From: Brevibacillus panacihumi W25
GTDB lineage: Bacteria > Bacillota > Bacilli > Brevibacillales > Brevibacillaceae
NCBI RefSeq assembly: GCF_000503775.1
Contig: NZ_KI629785.1
Location: forward strand, 372,001-436,000
Reading direction: 5' to 3'
Length of the DNA: 64,000 nt
How positions within the stretch are numbered: position 1 is the stretch's first letter; every line of letters starts with the position of its first letter. The notes under the pieces are model-generated. The model was not told the origin of the DNA, did no database searches, and saw only the letters and a program-made list of their open reading frames with translations. Both the position numbers and the translations under genes were made by a program. This document shows positions 26,924-35,589 of this stretch, in pieces.

Positions 26924-28276
26924 CTACGTATGTGTCCCAAATTTTTTCCTTCCCGTCTTGTGCAAGTATCGGTTGACGGTTTGCATCTGCAGATAGCTCG
27001 TAACGAGCGCGATGGCAAGCAGAACCATCACAATTACTGCCACATATTGCGATACAACCATCGACTGCTCAAAACACCATTTCCCGACCAATACCGTCAG
27101 GAGACACCCTAAAATCGACAGGTTGGAGGTCCATTCCATTGTCCCGTAAAATTGGGAATAGCGGGTTCCAGGGGGAAAATCACTCTTTATATTGCCAGTT
27201 CGTCTACGTTCTATCCTTGCTCTGATCCATAGAAAAAGCAGAAGCGGAACTTGGATGATGAGAACCACACTGGTAAAGCTGTAACCGACGAACCTCTCTA
27301 CATCTTCCACTTGCGGAAAAGAGAGCAGGGCTGTAATGATCAGAAATAGACCTAGAGACGGAATAAACGGTTTATGTTGGGTTCCTCCTGCGAAGCTGCC
27401 GATCCCCGTCAATAAGGCGAGAAAGGCAACAATGACCTTGATTGCAAAGGAAGGAAACCATATGCTGAGTAGAAAAATGTCAACCCGATCCAGAAAGTCC
27501 GTCACATGGATTTGTTGGACAAGTGCCAGGACGGGGTAATTTAGACGGCTTGCAATGATATGCCCCATTACCGTAAGGAGGGCAAGCATGACAAGACTCG
27601 TGGTAAATCCTACGATCATGACCCCGTGCTTGATTCCTGCAAAAAATAACCGAGGCTGAATGAACACCGGAAGAAAAGCACCAAAAAACAGAACGTCTCC
27701 GAACATCCCCATAGTCATGTAATTGCCGAAGAAGATTCCTTTTAGCGAAGTGCTCAGAATGGGGTCAAGGCGCTGTGCATCGTACTCGTTGATGAGAAGA
27801 CAGAGCATCAGAAACGACGAGATTACATTCATAGGAAAAAAGATCTCATTGACACGGGCCGTTACCTCTAAAGTAGAATAGGACATCATTAGCAGGACAA
27901 AAACCAGCAGAATGACTTCCAACGGTGTCTGCGGCAATAGGCTTGCCTGTATGAAATAGGACAAACCCTTCACGTCGATGACCAAGATCATCCATATATA
28001 CAGCAGCAAGATCAGGTTGATGAACCCACCTACCCATTTTCCGCATACCAGGAAAAGAATCTCGAAAAGGTTTTTCCCTGGAAAAGCATGGCCCAATTCA
28101 AATAAGACATAGGCGATGAGGACGGCATAAATGATAGGGATGATCTGGAAGGACCAAGCATCTACTCTGGATACACGAACGACCGACTGGTAGAGACCAA
28201 TCATGCCGCCTGTCATCAATACCCCGCCTACCAGCCAAGCAACTTGTCGATGGTTGATCACGTGCCTTTGAAGCAT
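26924..28276 (-). CDS. gerB: GerB-type spore germination permease with C-terminal extension
   Basis: 450-residue inner-membrane subunit of a GerA-family germinant receptor, of the amino acid/polyamine transporter superfamily. Ten membrane segments fill about residues 10-360. About 85 residues follow, with a charged linker (ARIERRRTGN) and two more hydrophobic segments (about 385-430), which the usual 360-375-residue GerB proteins lack. The ATG at 28276 follows GGAGGAGG by 8 nt. It is last in the ger operon. Confidence 0.9.
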   Translation of the reverse strand: MLQRHVINHRQVAWLVGGVLMTGGMIGLYQSVVRVSRVDAWSFQIIPIIYAVLIAYVLFELGHAFPGKNLFEILFLVCGKWVGGFINLILLLYIWMILVIDVKGLSYFIQASLLPQTPLEVILLVFVLLMMSYSTLEVTARVNEIFFPMNVISSFLMLCLLINEYDAQRLDPILSTSLKGIFFGNYMTMGMFGDVLFFGAFLPVFIQPRLFFAGIKHGVMIVGFTTSLVMLALLTVMGHIIASRLNYPVLALVQQIHVTDFLDRVDIFLLSIWFPSFAIKVIVAFLALLTGIGSFAGGTQHKPFIPSLGLFLIITALLSFPQVEDVERFVGYSFTSVVLIIQVPLLLFLWIRARIERRRTGNIKSDFPPGTRYSQFYGTMEWTSNLSILGCLLTVLVGKWCFEQSMVVSQYVAVIVMVLLAIALVTSYLQMQTVNRYLHKTGRKKFGTHT

Positions 28277-28291
28277 TCTGCCCACCTCCTC

Positions 28292-28525
28292 CTAACTCTG
28301 TTTCACCCACATCATCATTTGAGGTGAGAAATAATCATTGATGTAATTGACCGGCATCAGTTGAACGTTTGGAAACAAGGAAGCAATCAGGATCAGGAGC
28401 GTCAGCAAATAGATCAAGCCAACGATCCTTCGCTGAGATGGGTCCCACCGTTTTTTTTTCTGGTGATACCGGAAAAACATGATGAGCAGAGCACATCCAA
28501 ATACAATTTGAAAGAGCTTATCCAT
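28292..28525 (-). CDS. Small two-helix membrane protein, germinant receptor D-subunit-like
   Basis: 77 residues with two hydrophobic segments (about 4-17 and 34-52) split by a basic loop HQKKKRWDPSQRR. Its size, topology and place inside a ger operon fit the small D proteins described for several GerA-type receptors. The ATG at 28525 overlaps the gerC stop; an ATG one codon earlier is equally possible. Confidence 0.75.
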   Translation of the reverse strand: MDKLFQIVFGCALLIMFFRYHQKKKRWDPSQRRIVGLIYLLTLLILIASLFPNVQLMPVNYINDYFSPQMMMWVKQS

Positions 28526-29706
28526 CATAATCCCTCTTTCATCAAGCTGTTTGTGGTTTGTCCGATATTGGTGACCTGGACTTTGCTGTGGATCTGAAAG
28601 GTGATATGAGGAAGCTCTTTCTCCCATCTCTTCTTATATTTTTGCTCCCATAATTTCGGGTATCTCTTAGCAAAGGTTAGCCCCAAACCAGTCGGATCTA
28701 CCCGATGCTTTTTACTCTCATTCAAAATAAAGTCCACTTTTTTCGTGATCTTTTCTGCAAGCCTTCGTTCCACCTCGTTGAAGGTGCTTTTGTCATTGAA
28801 ATCAAGCGGCGACAAGGTTTCAGGTATAAAAACCGAAGCGTATAGTTGAATATCGAAATGGATCCGTCCTTGTCTTATCATCGGCTTTACTACTGCATGA
28901 CCCTTGAGAACCATCGCGCTGATAGGACCACTGTCATCCATTTCGATAACAAAGGAAAAAGGATTGAAGTAACTTTGAAACCACCGGATTCCGGCAACCT
29001 CAGAACGTTTATAGATTTTGATCAGCTTGTCACCTCGAAAGACAGCAATCCCCGTTCCTTCGATCTCTTTCGAATCACCTTTAGGCTGCGTATTTACCGG
29101 ATCGAATACTGGCAAGAACGTATCGATCCCGGGAGTAATGTTCATCTGAGCCATGTCCTTGATCGAAACCGGAATCGTAACTGCTTTTATCAGCTCTCGA
29201 ATTGCTTCGCCGGAAAAACGTTCAAAATGAGGGTGTGCATTCAGCAGATCGATCGCTTTTCCCTTCGTCATCACCACATAGGAAGTCAGACGGTTCTCTG
29301 GATATCTTGAAATGATGTCGAACGGTTTGCTAAACCCGGATCTTGCTACTTCGCTCCCGATGACGACGACTCGATAGTGAGCGAAATACAGGATGCGCGA
29401 CATCCGAGTTTGCAGAATGGCCCTGGCTTCATGCAAGGTTTTCCCTACAGCAGAGTCTACATAGAAGCTTTCATTTCCGCTTGTTCCCCCTCCACCGCCG
29501 GAAAGAGAGCCCATACTACTGACTAGCGGAATTTGTACACCAAGGCGATACTTGCCATCCTCTTCCTTATCCACCGACATCGCGATGACGATGGCAATAT
29601 CATTGACTTCCCGCCGATCCCAACATCCGCTCAGCAGAATGCTTACGATCGAGACAAGCAGACAATACCGTGTAAGTCCCTTCCGATTTCTTCTGTTATT
29701 CATCAT
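28525..29706 (-). CDS. gerC: GerC-type germinant receptor lipoprotein
   Basis: About 393 residues, with signal and lipobox LLSGCWDRREVNDIA, the hallmark of GerAC proteins; the Cys is lipidated after Lgt action. The three-domain GerC body follows, ending in the DPTGLGLTFAKRYP motif region. It overlaps the end of gerA by 11 nt. Starts at 29706 and 29703 (two adjacent ATGs) cannot be separated. GerC normally lies last in such operons; here it precedes gerB. Confidence 0.93.
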   Translation of the reverse strand: MMNNRRNRKGLTRYCLLVSIVSILLSGCWDRREVNDIAIVIAMSVDKEEDGKYRLGVQIPLVSSMGSLSGGGGGTSGNESFYVDSAVGKTLHEARAILQTRMSRILYFAHYRVVVIGSEVARSGFSKPFDIISRYPENRLTSYVVMTKGKAIDLLNAHPHFERFSGEAIRELIKAVTIPVSIKDMAQMNITPGIDTFLPVFDPVNTQPKGDSKEIEGTGIAVFRGDKLIKIYKRSEVAGIRWFQSYFNPFSFVIEMDDSGPISAMVLKGHAVVKPMIRQGRIHFDIQLYASVFIPETLSPLDFNDKSTFNEVERRLAEKITKKVDFILNESKKHRVDPTGLGLTFAKRYPKLWEQKYKKRWEKELPHITFQIHSKVQVTNIGQTTNSLMKEGL

Positions 29707-31300
29707 AACGCTCTCTTTCTTTCGCTTCCTTGTTCTGCGATTCTTCCTCAGCACGATGGTATTTTTGCAGAAATTCTGGTCCGATCCGTCTTGCCTGCTC
29801 GACCCCGAGAAAGGAGGGGCGATTTTCCAACTCAGTCCACGGGGCTCGGATCAGAACATCCTTCAGATCGCCGACTGACATCGGAGCCACGGGAGAGAGA
29901 TAGGGTATGCCAAAGGAACGGAGGCTGGCCATATGTCCTACGATGACCAAAAGTCCAATCAATATGCCATAAATACCGAGCAGTGATGCGATAATCATCA
30001 ACGGGAATCGTAGCAAGCGTATGGTAATGGCTGCGTTAAAATGAGGAGCGGTAAAGGAAGCAATCCCAGTAATCGACACGACGATGACCATAGGAGCAGA
30101 GACAATCCCTGCTTCAACGGCTGCCTGGCCCACGACCAAAGCACCCAAAATACTGACTGCTTGTCCCACGGTCTTGGGGAGACGAACACCTGCTTCGCGC
30201 AATGCCTCGAAGGCGATCTCCATGATCAAGGCCTCCACAATGGCGGGAAATGGAATCGCTTCACGCGCTGCTGCAATGCTCAGCAGCAGCGTAGTCGGAA
30301 GCATGTGTTGATGAAACGTGGTAACCGCGACATACAACGCGGGTGTCATAAGGGAAATGAGCAAAAACATATAGCGCAGCCAGCGTACCACGGTCGCCAT
30401 TTGAAATCGTTCGTAATAGTCCTCGCTTGCCTGCAACATCATCCAAAAGGTAGTCGGGACGAGCAGTACCATCGGGCTCCCGTCCACAAAAATGGCGACA
30501 CGCCCCTCCAACAGCGCGGCGGCAACAGTATCGGGGCGCTCGGTATACATCACTTGCGGAAACGGAGAATATTCATTGTCCTGAATTAACGATTCAACAT
30601 ATCCACTCTCTAGTACGGCATCGATTTCAATCCGACTGATGCGATGGGTGACTTCATCTACCAACTCTGAATTTGCGACTCCATCTAGGAAAGCAACGAC
30701 GATATTGGTGTTTGATTTTCGCCCGACGACCAATGACTTCATTTTCAACCGAGGAGTCTTTAACTTTCGCCGTACCATGGAGGTATTCGTCCGAATATTT
30801 TCGATGAAGCCTTCGCGCGGACCACGAACGACAGCCTCGCCCTCCGGTTCATTGACCGATCGTGTATCCGCACCGCGAATCCCCAGCGTAAGCGCTTCCC
30901 GATTTCCTTCTACGATGATGCCCGTATCCCCAGACAACACCGCTTGCAGCAGCCCTTTATAGTCTTGGACCCTGGATATTTGCGAGACCGGGAGCAACGC
31001 CTCTTCAATGACTCCGATCTGATCGCTTCCATCCTCAAGAACCATCAAGGTTTTTAAAGCCTCATTTACTTCATTCGTACTGATCAACCCATCGACAAAA
31101 ATGGCGATGGCGTGGACACTGTTTTTTAACTGAAATTTTCGTAAAACAAAATCAGAGCTATCGGAAAACATACGCTCCAAAAAGCTAGTATTGTCTTCCA
31201 GCTCAAGCGAGATCGGCACCCCTTCCAGTTCAATCAGATCACATACTTCAAGGGATCTGTCTGCCAAGGGGGTCTTTTGCTGTTCCGTCCATTTACCCAT
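29696..31300 (-). CDS. gerA: GerA-type germinant receptor subunit
   Basis: 534 residues: a large N-terminal cytosolic domain (about 1-270), a membrane domain of about five segments (275-465) with the conserved PFPAIVEALIMEIAFEALREAG stretch (quoted here as PFPAIVEALIME and FEALREAG) and RLPKTVGQAVSILGALVVGQ, and an acidic/basic C-terminal tail. It opens the ger operon and would detect the germinant together with gerB and gerC. The ligand cannot be inferred. A sigma-G promoter is 30 nt upstream. Confidence 0.95.
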   Translation of the reverse strand: MGKWTEQQKTPLADRSLEVCDLIELEGVPISLELEDNTSFLERMFSDSSDFVLRKFQLKNSVHAIAIFVDGLISTNEVNEALKTLMVLEDGSDQIGVIEEALLPVSQISRVQDYKGLLQAVLSGDTGIIVEGNREALTLGIRGADTRSVNEPEGEAVVRGPREGFIENIRTNTSMVRRKLKTPRLKMKSLVVGRKSNTNIVVAFLDGVANSELVDEVTHRISRIEIDAVLESGYVESLIQDNEYSPFPQVMYTERPDTVAAALLEGRVAIFVDGSPMVLLVPTTFWMMLQASEDYYERFQMATVVRWLRYMFLLISLMTPALYVAVTTFHQHMLPTTLLLSIAAAREAIPFPAIVEALIMEIAFEALREAGVRLPKTVGQAVSILGALVVGQAAVEAGIVSAPMVIVVSITGIASFTAPHFNAAITIRLLRFPLMIIASLLGIYGILIGLLVIVGHMASLRSFGIPYLSPVAPMSVGDLKDVLIRAPWTELENRPSFLGVEQARRIGPEFLQKYHRAEEESQNKEAKERERYDE

Positions 31301-31329
31301 CTTTTCACCAACCAGCCAAAATCTACCTG

Positions 31330-31360
31330 TATTATGCTTGTTAGACTGGAATAATATGCA
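31330..31360 (-). promoter_or_regulatory. Sigma-G promoter of the ger operon
   Basis: On the minus strand TGCATA (31355-31360) and CATAATA (31330-31336) with an 18-bp spacer fit the forespore consensus TGMATA-N18-CATAHTA at every position. Germination receptor operons are known sigma-G targets, so sequence and function agree. Confidence 0.82.
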
Positions 31361-31423
31361 TCATTCTTGCCTGCATACCTGGATTGACTCTGAGGGCAAC
31401 CTTTTGAAAAAAGAAGGTGTCAT

Positions 31424-32323
31424 ATGAGCCTTGTCGTACCGCAGTACGAGTTGCTATTAAATGGGCATACGGTTCCGATCAGTAATCCGGACAAGCCACT
31501 TTGGCCCGAAGCTGGGGTAACCAAGCTCGATTACATTCAATATCTGCTGCAGGTTGCCCAGCCGATGCTAGCCTATACCCGTGATCGGCTGCTTACCGTC
31601 ATCCGCTATCCTCACGGGGTCGGTGACAAGCACTTTTATCAAAAGAATACGCCTGACTACGCACCCGACTGGATTGTCACACACGAGTGGGAGAACACCC
31701 GTTACACGCTGTGCAATGACGAAGCGACATTAATTTGGATGGCCAATCAGGCCACACTGGAGTTTCACGTTTCCTTTCATTTGGCAACTGATGAAATTCC
31801 GACTGAATTGGTGTTCGATCTCGATCCTTCCACCCCGGATTTTTCTGTCGTGATTGAATCTGCTCTGCTGCTCAAAAAACTGCTGGATGAACTCGGCTTG
31901 CCGTCCTGTGTCAAAACCTCAGGCGCAAGCGGACTGCAAATTTACGTACCGATTGAACGTCGGTATACTTTTGAACAAACGCGGAAAGTGGGCCATTTTA
32001 TCGCTTCTTATCTGGTTGAAAAGCATCCATCCATGCTGACAATTGAACGCCTTGTCAAAAATCGCGGCAACAAGCTTTATATTGACTATCTGCAGCATTG
32101 GCGGGGGAAAACGCTGACCGCCCCGTATTCAACGCGGGCGAAGGAACAGGCAACCGTATCTACCCCCTTGCGCTGGGAGGAAGTTCCGACTGCACATCCA
32201 ACCCACTATACCGTCCGTAACGTGCCCGAACGATTAACGCAGGTAGGAGATTTGTTTGCGGAAATTTCTGCTCCGACCCGTCAAGTTTCCCTTGATCCTA
32301 TCCTCACTTTTTTGCGTGATTGA
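31424..32323 (+). CDS. ligD: Stand-alone LigD-type DNA polymerase (primase superfamily)
   Basis: 299 residues of the LigD polymerase domain, an archaeo-eukaryotic primase relative that fills or extends ends during end joining. Visible motifs are KPLWPEAGVTK near the start, LEFHVSFH, the metal-binding VFDLDPS (DxD) and SGASGLQIYVP. There is no ligase or phosphoesterase domain fused, so the LigD activities are split between this gene and 25891-26841. The start at 31424 has GAAGGTG 4 nt upstream. It is divergent from the ger operon. Confidence 0.93.
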   Translation: MSLVVPQYELLLNGHTVPISNPDKPLWPEAGVTKLDYIQYLLQVAQPMLAYTRDRLLTVIRYPHGVGDKHFYQKNTPDYAPDWIVTHEWENTRYTLCNDEATLIWMANQATLEFHVSFHLATDEIPTELVFDLDPSTPDFSVVIESALLLKKLLDELGLPSCVKTSGASGLQIYVPIERRYTFEQTRKVGHFIASYLVEKHPSMLTIERLVKNRGNKLYIDYLQHWRGKTLTAPYSTRAKEQATVSTPLRWEEVPTAHPTHYTVRNVPERLTQVGDLFAEISAPTRQVSLDPILTFLRD

Positions 32324-32349
32324 AAGTCTTGCCATTCGGGGTCAATCTG

Positions 32350-32380
32350 TTGGAAACCGTCCTCCTATCTGTGCTATACT
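32350..32380 (+). promoter_or_regulatory. Promoter of lgt
   Basis: TATACT (32375-32380) is preceded by TGC, an extended -10, and by TTGGAA (32350-32355) at a 19-bp spacing. It lies 34 nt upstream of the lgt ATG. Confidence 0.55.
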
Positions 32381-32413
32381 GTCCACAGATGTTTTTCAGG
32401 TCAAGGAGGAAAA

Positions 32414-33214
32414 ATGATGATTGATCCGGTAGCTATTGCAATCGGCCCCATCAAGATCCACTGGTATGGAATCATAATGGGGCTTGCCTTTTTGCTTGGA
32501 ACGTATCTTGCCCGTCACAATGCCAAGAAGTCGGGCATCGATGCAGACCATGTCTTGAATATGGTCGTAATGATTATTCCTGCAGCCATTATTTGCGCTC
32601 GCGCGTACTACGTCATATTTGAATGGGATCAGTACAAGGACAATCTGCTCAGCATCTTTTACGTATGGGAAGGCGGTTTGGCAATACATGGCGGGTTGAT
32701 TGGCGGAGTTCTGGCAGGTGCTTGGTACGTCCGCAAACACAATCTTCCATTCTTGCGCATTGGCGATGCGATGATTCCCAGCGTGATTTTGGGTCAAGCA
32801 ATCGGACGTTGGGGGAATTTCATTAACCGAGAGGCGCATGGGGATCTAGCCAGCGAACAGTTTATGTCTCATTTCCCGGCCTTTATTCGCGACCAGATGT
32901 ACATCCACGGACAGTACTACCATCCGACTTTTTTATATGAATCCCTGTGGAATCTGCTCGTGTTTGCCATTCTGCTTCTCATGCTCTACTTTTGGAAAAA
33001 ATTCGACGGCCAGGTGCTGTTCAGCTATATGATCCTGTATTCGATCGGCCGTTTCTTTATCGAGGGCATGCGTACAGACAGTCTCTTGATCGCAGACACG
33101 TTGCGTGTAGCCCAGCTTATCAGCTTGCTTTTGATTGCAATCGGTGTTATCTTGCTGATTGTGTTTGGATGGAAGAGCAAACAAGGCAAACACACCCACA
33201 ACTCCGTCGAATAA
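32414..33214 (+). CDS. lgt: Prolipoprotein diacylglyceryl transferase
   Basis: 266-residue membrane enzyme that attaches diacylglycerol to the lipobox Cys of preproteins such as the GerC and Gmad2 lipoproteins encoded here. It has seven membrane segments, HGGLIGG (essential His region, about 92) and the Lgt signature GRWGNFINREAHG. AAGGAGG precedes two adjacent ATGs (32414, 32417). Confidence 0.97.
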   Translation: MMIDPVAIAIGPIKIHWYGIIMGLAFLLGTYLARHNAKKSGIDADHVLNMVVMIIPAAIICARAYYVIFEWDQYKDNLLSIFYVWEGGLAIHGGLIGGVLAGAWYVRKHNLPFLRIGDAMIPSVILGQAIGRWGNFINREAHGDLASEQFMSHFPAFIRDQMYIHGQYYHPTFLYESLWNLLVFAILLLMLYFWKKFDGQVLFSYMILYSIGRFFIEGMRTDSLLIADTLRVAQLISLLLIAIGVILLIVFGWKSKQGKHTHNSVE

Positions 33215-33227
33215 ATACTTCTTTCAG

Positions 33228-33262
33228 ATCCGCTTTTCCCAAAAGGGAAGGCGGATTTTTTT
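33228..33262 (+). terminator. Terminator of lgt
   Basis: ATCCGC...GCGGAT plus TTCCC/GGGAA pairing around AAAA is followed by T7. Confidence 0.85.
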
Positions 33263-33375
33263 GACGTTGCAGCCTTCCTGCCACTGAGTCGAAGTCTATT
33301 CACAGCCTTGTCTGAATACTTGTAATGGAGGGAATACTGGTCTGTAAACGTAGGACGAGAAAGGAGTGATCGAGG

Positions 33376-33618
33376 ATGACTGAGGATGCTTTGCTCGAAG
33401 GCTTTCTCAATCGCAAGGTGCGCGTTCAGTTTGCCCCAGGCATGCTGGGACCTGAAGCCACTCCCTATACGGAGGGAAAACTGTATGATTATGGACCTAG
33501 TGGCATTTTACTGGAAAAACCGGACGGCTCTCTGGATTTCGTCCCTACATCCGCAATTCGGCTGGTCGAAATCCGCCCGCGCGCGGGGTGGTGGGAACGC
33601 TTCACCGGTACAGAGTAA
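33376..33618 (+). CDS. Small protein with an Sm-like barrel pattern, unknown
   Basis: 80 residues, AAGGAG 9 nt before ATG. The pattern of alternating hydrophobics, RKVRVQFAP, GKLYDYGPSGILLEK and DFVPTSAIRLVEIRP, looks like the five strands of an Sm/Hfq-like small barrel; this is inferred from pattern only. The C-terminus is WWERFTGTE. It lies alone between lgt and the phosphate transporter and shares the terminator at 33624. Confidence 0.6.
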   Translation: MTEDALLEGFLNRKVRVQFAPGMLGPEATPYTEGKLYDYGPSGILLEKPDGSLDFVPTSAIRLVEIRPRAGWWERFTGTE

Positions 33619-33623
33619 TGGAG

Positions 33624-33670
33624 AAAGAAAAAAGACACCTGCAGCAAGCAAAATCCTGAAGGTGTCTTTC
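33624..33670. terminator. Bidirectional terminator, pit and 33376 gene
   Basis: AAGACACCT/AGGTGTCTT, a perfect 9-bp stem with a 19-nt loop. The minus strand continues into TTTTTTC, so it is strongest for the phosphate transporter. Confidence 0.75.
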
Positions 33671-33688
33671 GTATGCTCATCGACCGAT

Positions 33689-34708
33689 TTACAGGAAAAC
33701 GTCAAGCACGACGTAGCAAGCCGCTGCCAGCAATCCTGTAATGGGAAGCGTAATGACCCAGGTGACGACGATTCTTCCGGCTACTCCCCATTTCACCGCA
33801 GAGACCTTTTGTGATGCCCCTACCCCGAGGATCGACGAGGTAATGACGTGTGTGGTACTTACTGGTAACTTCAAAGCCGTAAAGATGGTAATAATCAATG
33901 CTGACGACAAGTCAGCAGAGAAACCGCTGATCGGCTTGATCTTCATGATCTTGCCGCCAAGTGTTTTGATGATGCGCCAACCCCCAAATGCCGTTCCCAA
34001 AGCCATGGCGATAGCCGCCGCAAATTTTACCCAAAGCGGGATGGCGAATTCTCCTGGCTCCTGAACCAAGAATCCTCCGGAAAGCAGCGCGAGAGTAATG
34101 ACACCCATCGTTTTTTGCGCATCGTTGGCTCCGTGGCTGAATGCTTGCCAGGAGGCTGACAACACCTGCATAAAGCGGAAATTGCGGTTGGTTTTATGAT
34201 ACGCCGTGTTAGCGACAATAAACGAGACAATCTTGATGACGATAAAACCGACAACGAACGCAACGACTGGCGAGATAATCAAGGCTCGTACAATGTCAAA
34301 GAAGCCTGCGGCATTAATCGAATCAAAGCCTGCTGCACCTATCGCCGCCCCGGCGACACCGCCGATAATCGCATGGGAAGAAGAGCTCGGAATCCCAAAA
34401 TACCAGGTGATGATATTCCAGAGAATAGCGGCAATCAATGCTGCCAGGACCACGACCAATCCGTTCTCCAGCTTGAACGGGTCGGTGATGCTCCCCCCGA
34501 TCGTCTTTGCCACTCCCGTATAGGTCAGAGCGCCAATCAAGTTAAATGATGAAGCCAAGATGATCGCTGTACGCGGGCTTAACGCACGAGTCGAGACAGA
34601 GGTTGCAATCGCATTCGCTGTATCGTGGAAGCCGTTGATAAAATCAAAACTAAGCGCCATGACGACAACGAGAATGAGCAAAATCATGTCTGGCGAAAGG
34701 TCAAGCAT
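33689..34708 (-). CDS. pit: PiT-family inorganic phosphate transporter
   Basis: 339 residues, ten or so membrane segments, with the two inverted PiT signature repeats GFHDTANAIATSVSTRAL (about 26-43) and SHGANDAQKTMG (about 190). PiT proteins are low-affinity cation-coupled Pi importers. It overlaps the upstream DUF47 gene by 8 nt, the common DUF47-pit pair. Confidence 0.94.
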   Translation of the reverse strand: MLDLSPDMILLILVVVMALSFDFINGFHDTANAIATSVSTRALSPRTAIILASSFNLIGALTYTGVAKTIGGSITDPFKLENGLVVVLAALIAAILWNIITWYFGIPSSSSHAIIGGVAGAAIGAAGFDSINAAGFFDIVRALIISPVVAFVVGFIVIKIVSFIVANTAYHKTNRNFRFMQVLSASWQAFSHGANDAQKTMGVITLALLSGGFLVQEPGEFAIPLWVKFAAAIAMALGTAFGGWRIIKTLGGKIMKIKPISGFSADLSSALIITIFTALKLPVSTTHVITSSILGVGASQKVSAVKWGVAGRIVVTWVITLPITGLLAAACYVVLDVFL

Positions 34709-35318
34709 TCTTTAACACAATCCCTTCTACCAGGTTGGAGACATCCTCGGCAAAGTCTGCACAGTCCTCAAGCTTGTCGTAGATCTCTTTCAGCTTGATC
34801 GCCTCGATCGGATCTGCATTCGGGGCATTCAAAAGATCAGAAACCATTTTACGGTAGTTGGAATCCGATTCATGCTCCAAATCCTTGATCTCCCGAGCGA
34901 TTTTGGATACCACCTGATGATCGAGCTTGCGCAAGGTCCGAATCAACTCAATCAATTTGGCCGAACATTTTACCAAAATATTCGCCTGTGCCAGAACGCG
35001 GGGATCTGGCTGTTGAACCTGATAGAGATACATCCGATCCGCTACGCCATCGATGTAGTCAATCATCGAATCCATGGTATGAGCAAGCTGATGAATATCT
35101 TCACGCTCAAGCGGAGTGATAAAAGTGGAGTTCAAAGCGTTCATGATTTGCCGAACGATTTCATCTCCTTCTTTTTCGACAGCTTTAATTGCCTTTACCT
35201 TTGTTTCGACGTCCTGATAGTTCCCTACCATTTCGTAAAACAGATGAGTTCCTTTGTGCACCGTGGCAATCTGCTGTTCAAACAGATCGAAGAAGATGTG
35301 CTTTTTTGATTTTAACAT
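34701..35318 (-). CDS. DUF47 family protein, PhoU-like partner of Pit
   Basis: 205-residue all-helical protein of the DUF47 (PhoU-like) family, thought to regulate the adjacent PiT transporter. Typical stretches are EKEGDEIVRQIMNALNSTF, PLEREDIHQLAHTMDSMIDYIDG (in parts) and KLEDCADFAEDVSNLVEGI. ATG at 35318 follows AGGAG closely; a GTG five codons earlier is a poorer alternative. The promoter region carries PhoP-box-like repeats (35409-35447). Confidence 0.92.
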   Translation of the reverse strand: MLKSKKHIFFDLFEQQIATVHKGTHLFYEMVGNYQDVETKVKAIKAVEKEGDEIVRQIMNALNSTFITPLEREDIHQLAHTMDSMIDYIDGVADRMYLYQVQQPDPRVLAQANILVKCSAKLIELIRTLRKLDHQVVSKIAREIKDLEHESDSNYRKMVSDLLNAPNADPIEAIKLKEIYDKLEDCADFAEDVSNLVEGIVLKNA

Positions 35319-35408
35319 ACGTCTCCTACTCACTCCTTTGAAAAAATCGCACCTAGACGATTATATCGAACATCCTTGTGAACGTAAATTTAAAAACAAG
35401 GCGAAATA

Positions 35409-35447
35409 TGTATTTTTTTATTTAAGGTATTGTTAAGTTTTTGTAAA
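35409..35447 (-). promoter_or_regulatory. PhoP-box-like direct repeats
   Basis: On the minus strand four hexamers, TTTACA, TTAACA, TTAAAT and AATACA, follow each other with exactly 5-bp spacers (11-bp period), the architecture of PhoP binding sites in Bacillus. Two match TT(A/T)ACA perfectly and two in part. They lie about 90-130 bp upstream of the DUF47-pit start. Confidence 0.55.
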
Positions 35448-35589
35448 TGCCCTTTACAAACTTCGACAAATACCATAGTAAATCGACGTTTCGACGTGAC
35501 TACAAATTCATTTCCCCTCTTTCTTTTCTGCTTACCGTCGTATATACTTACCACAAAAAAACTTCTATCGAAAAGAGGGAATTTTCTAA

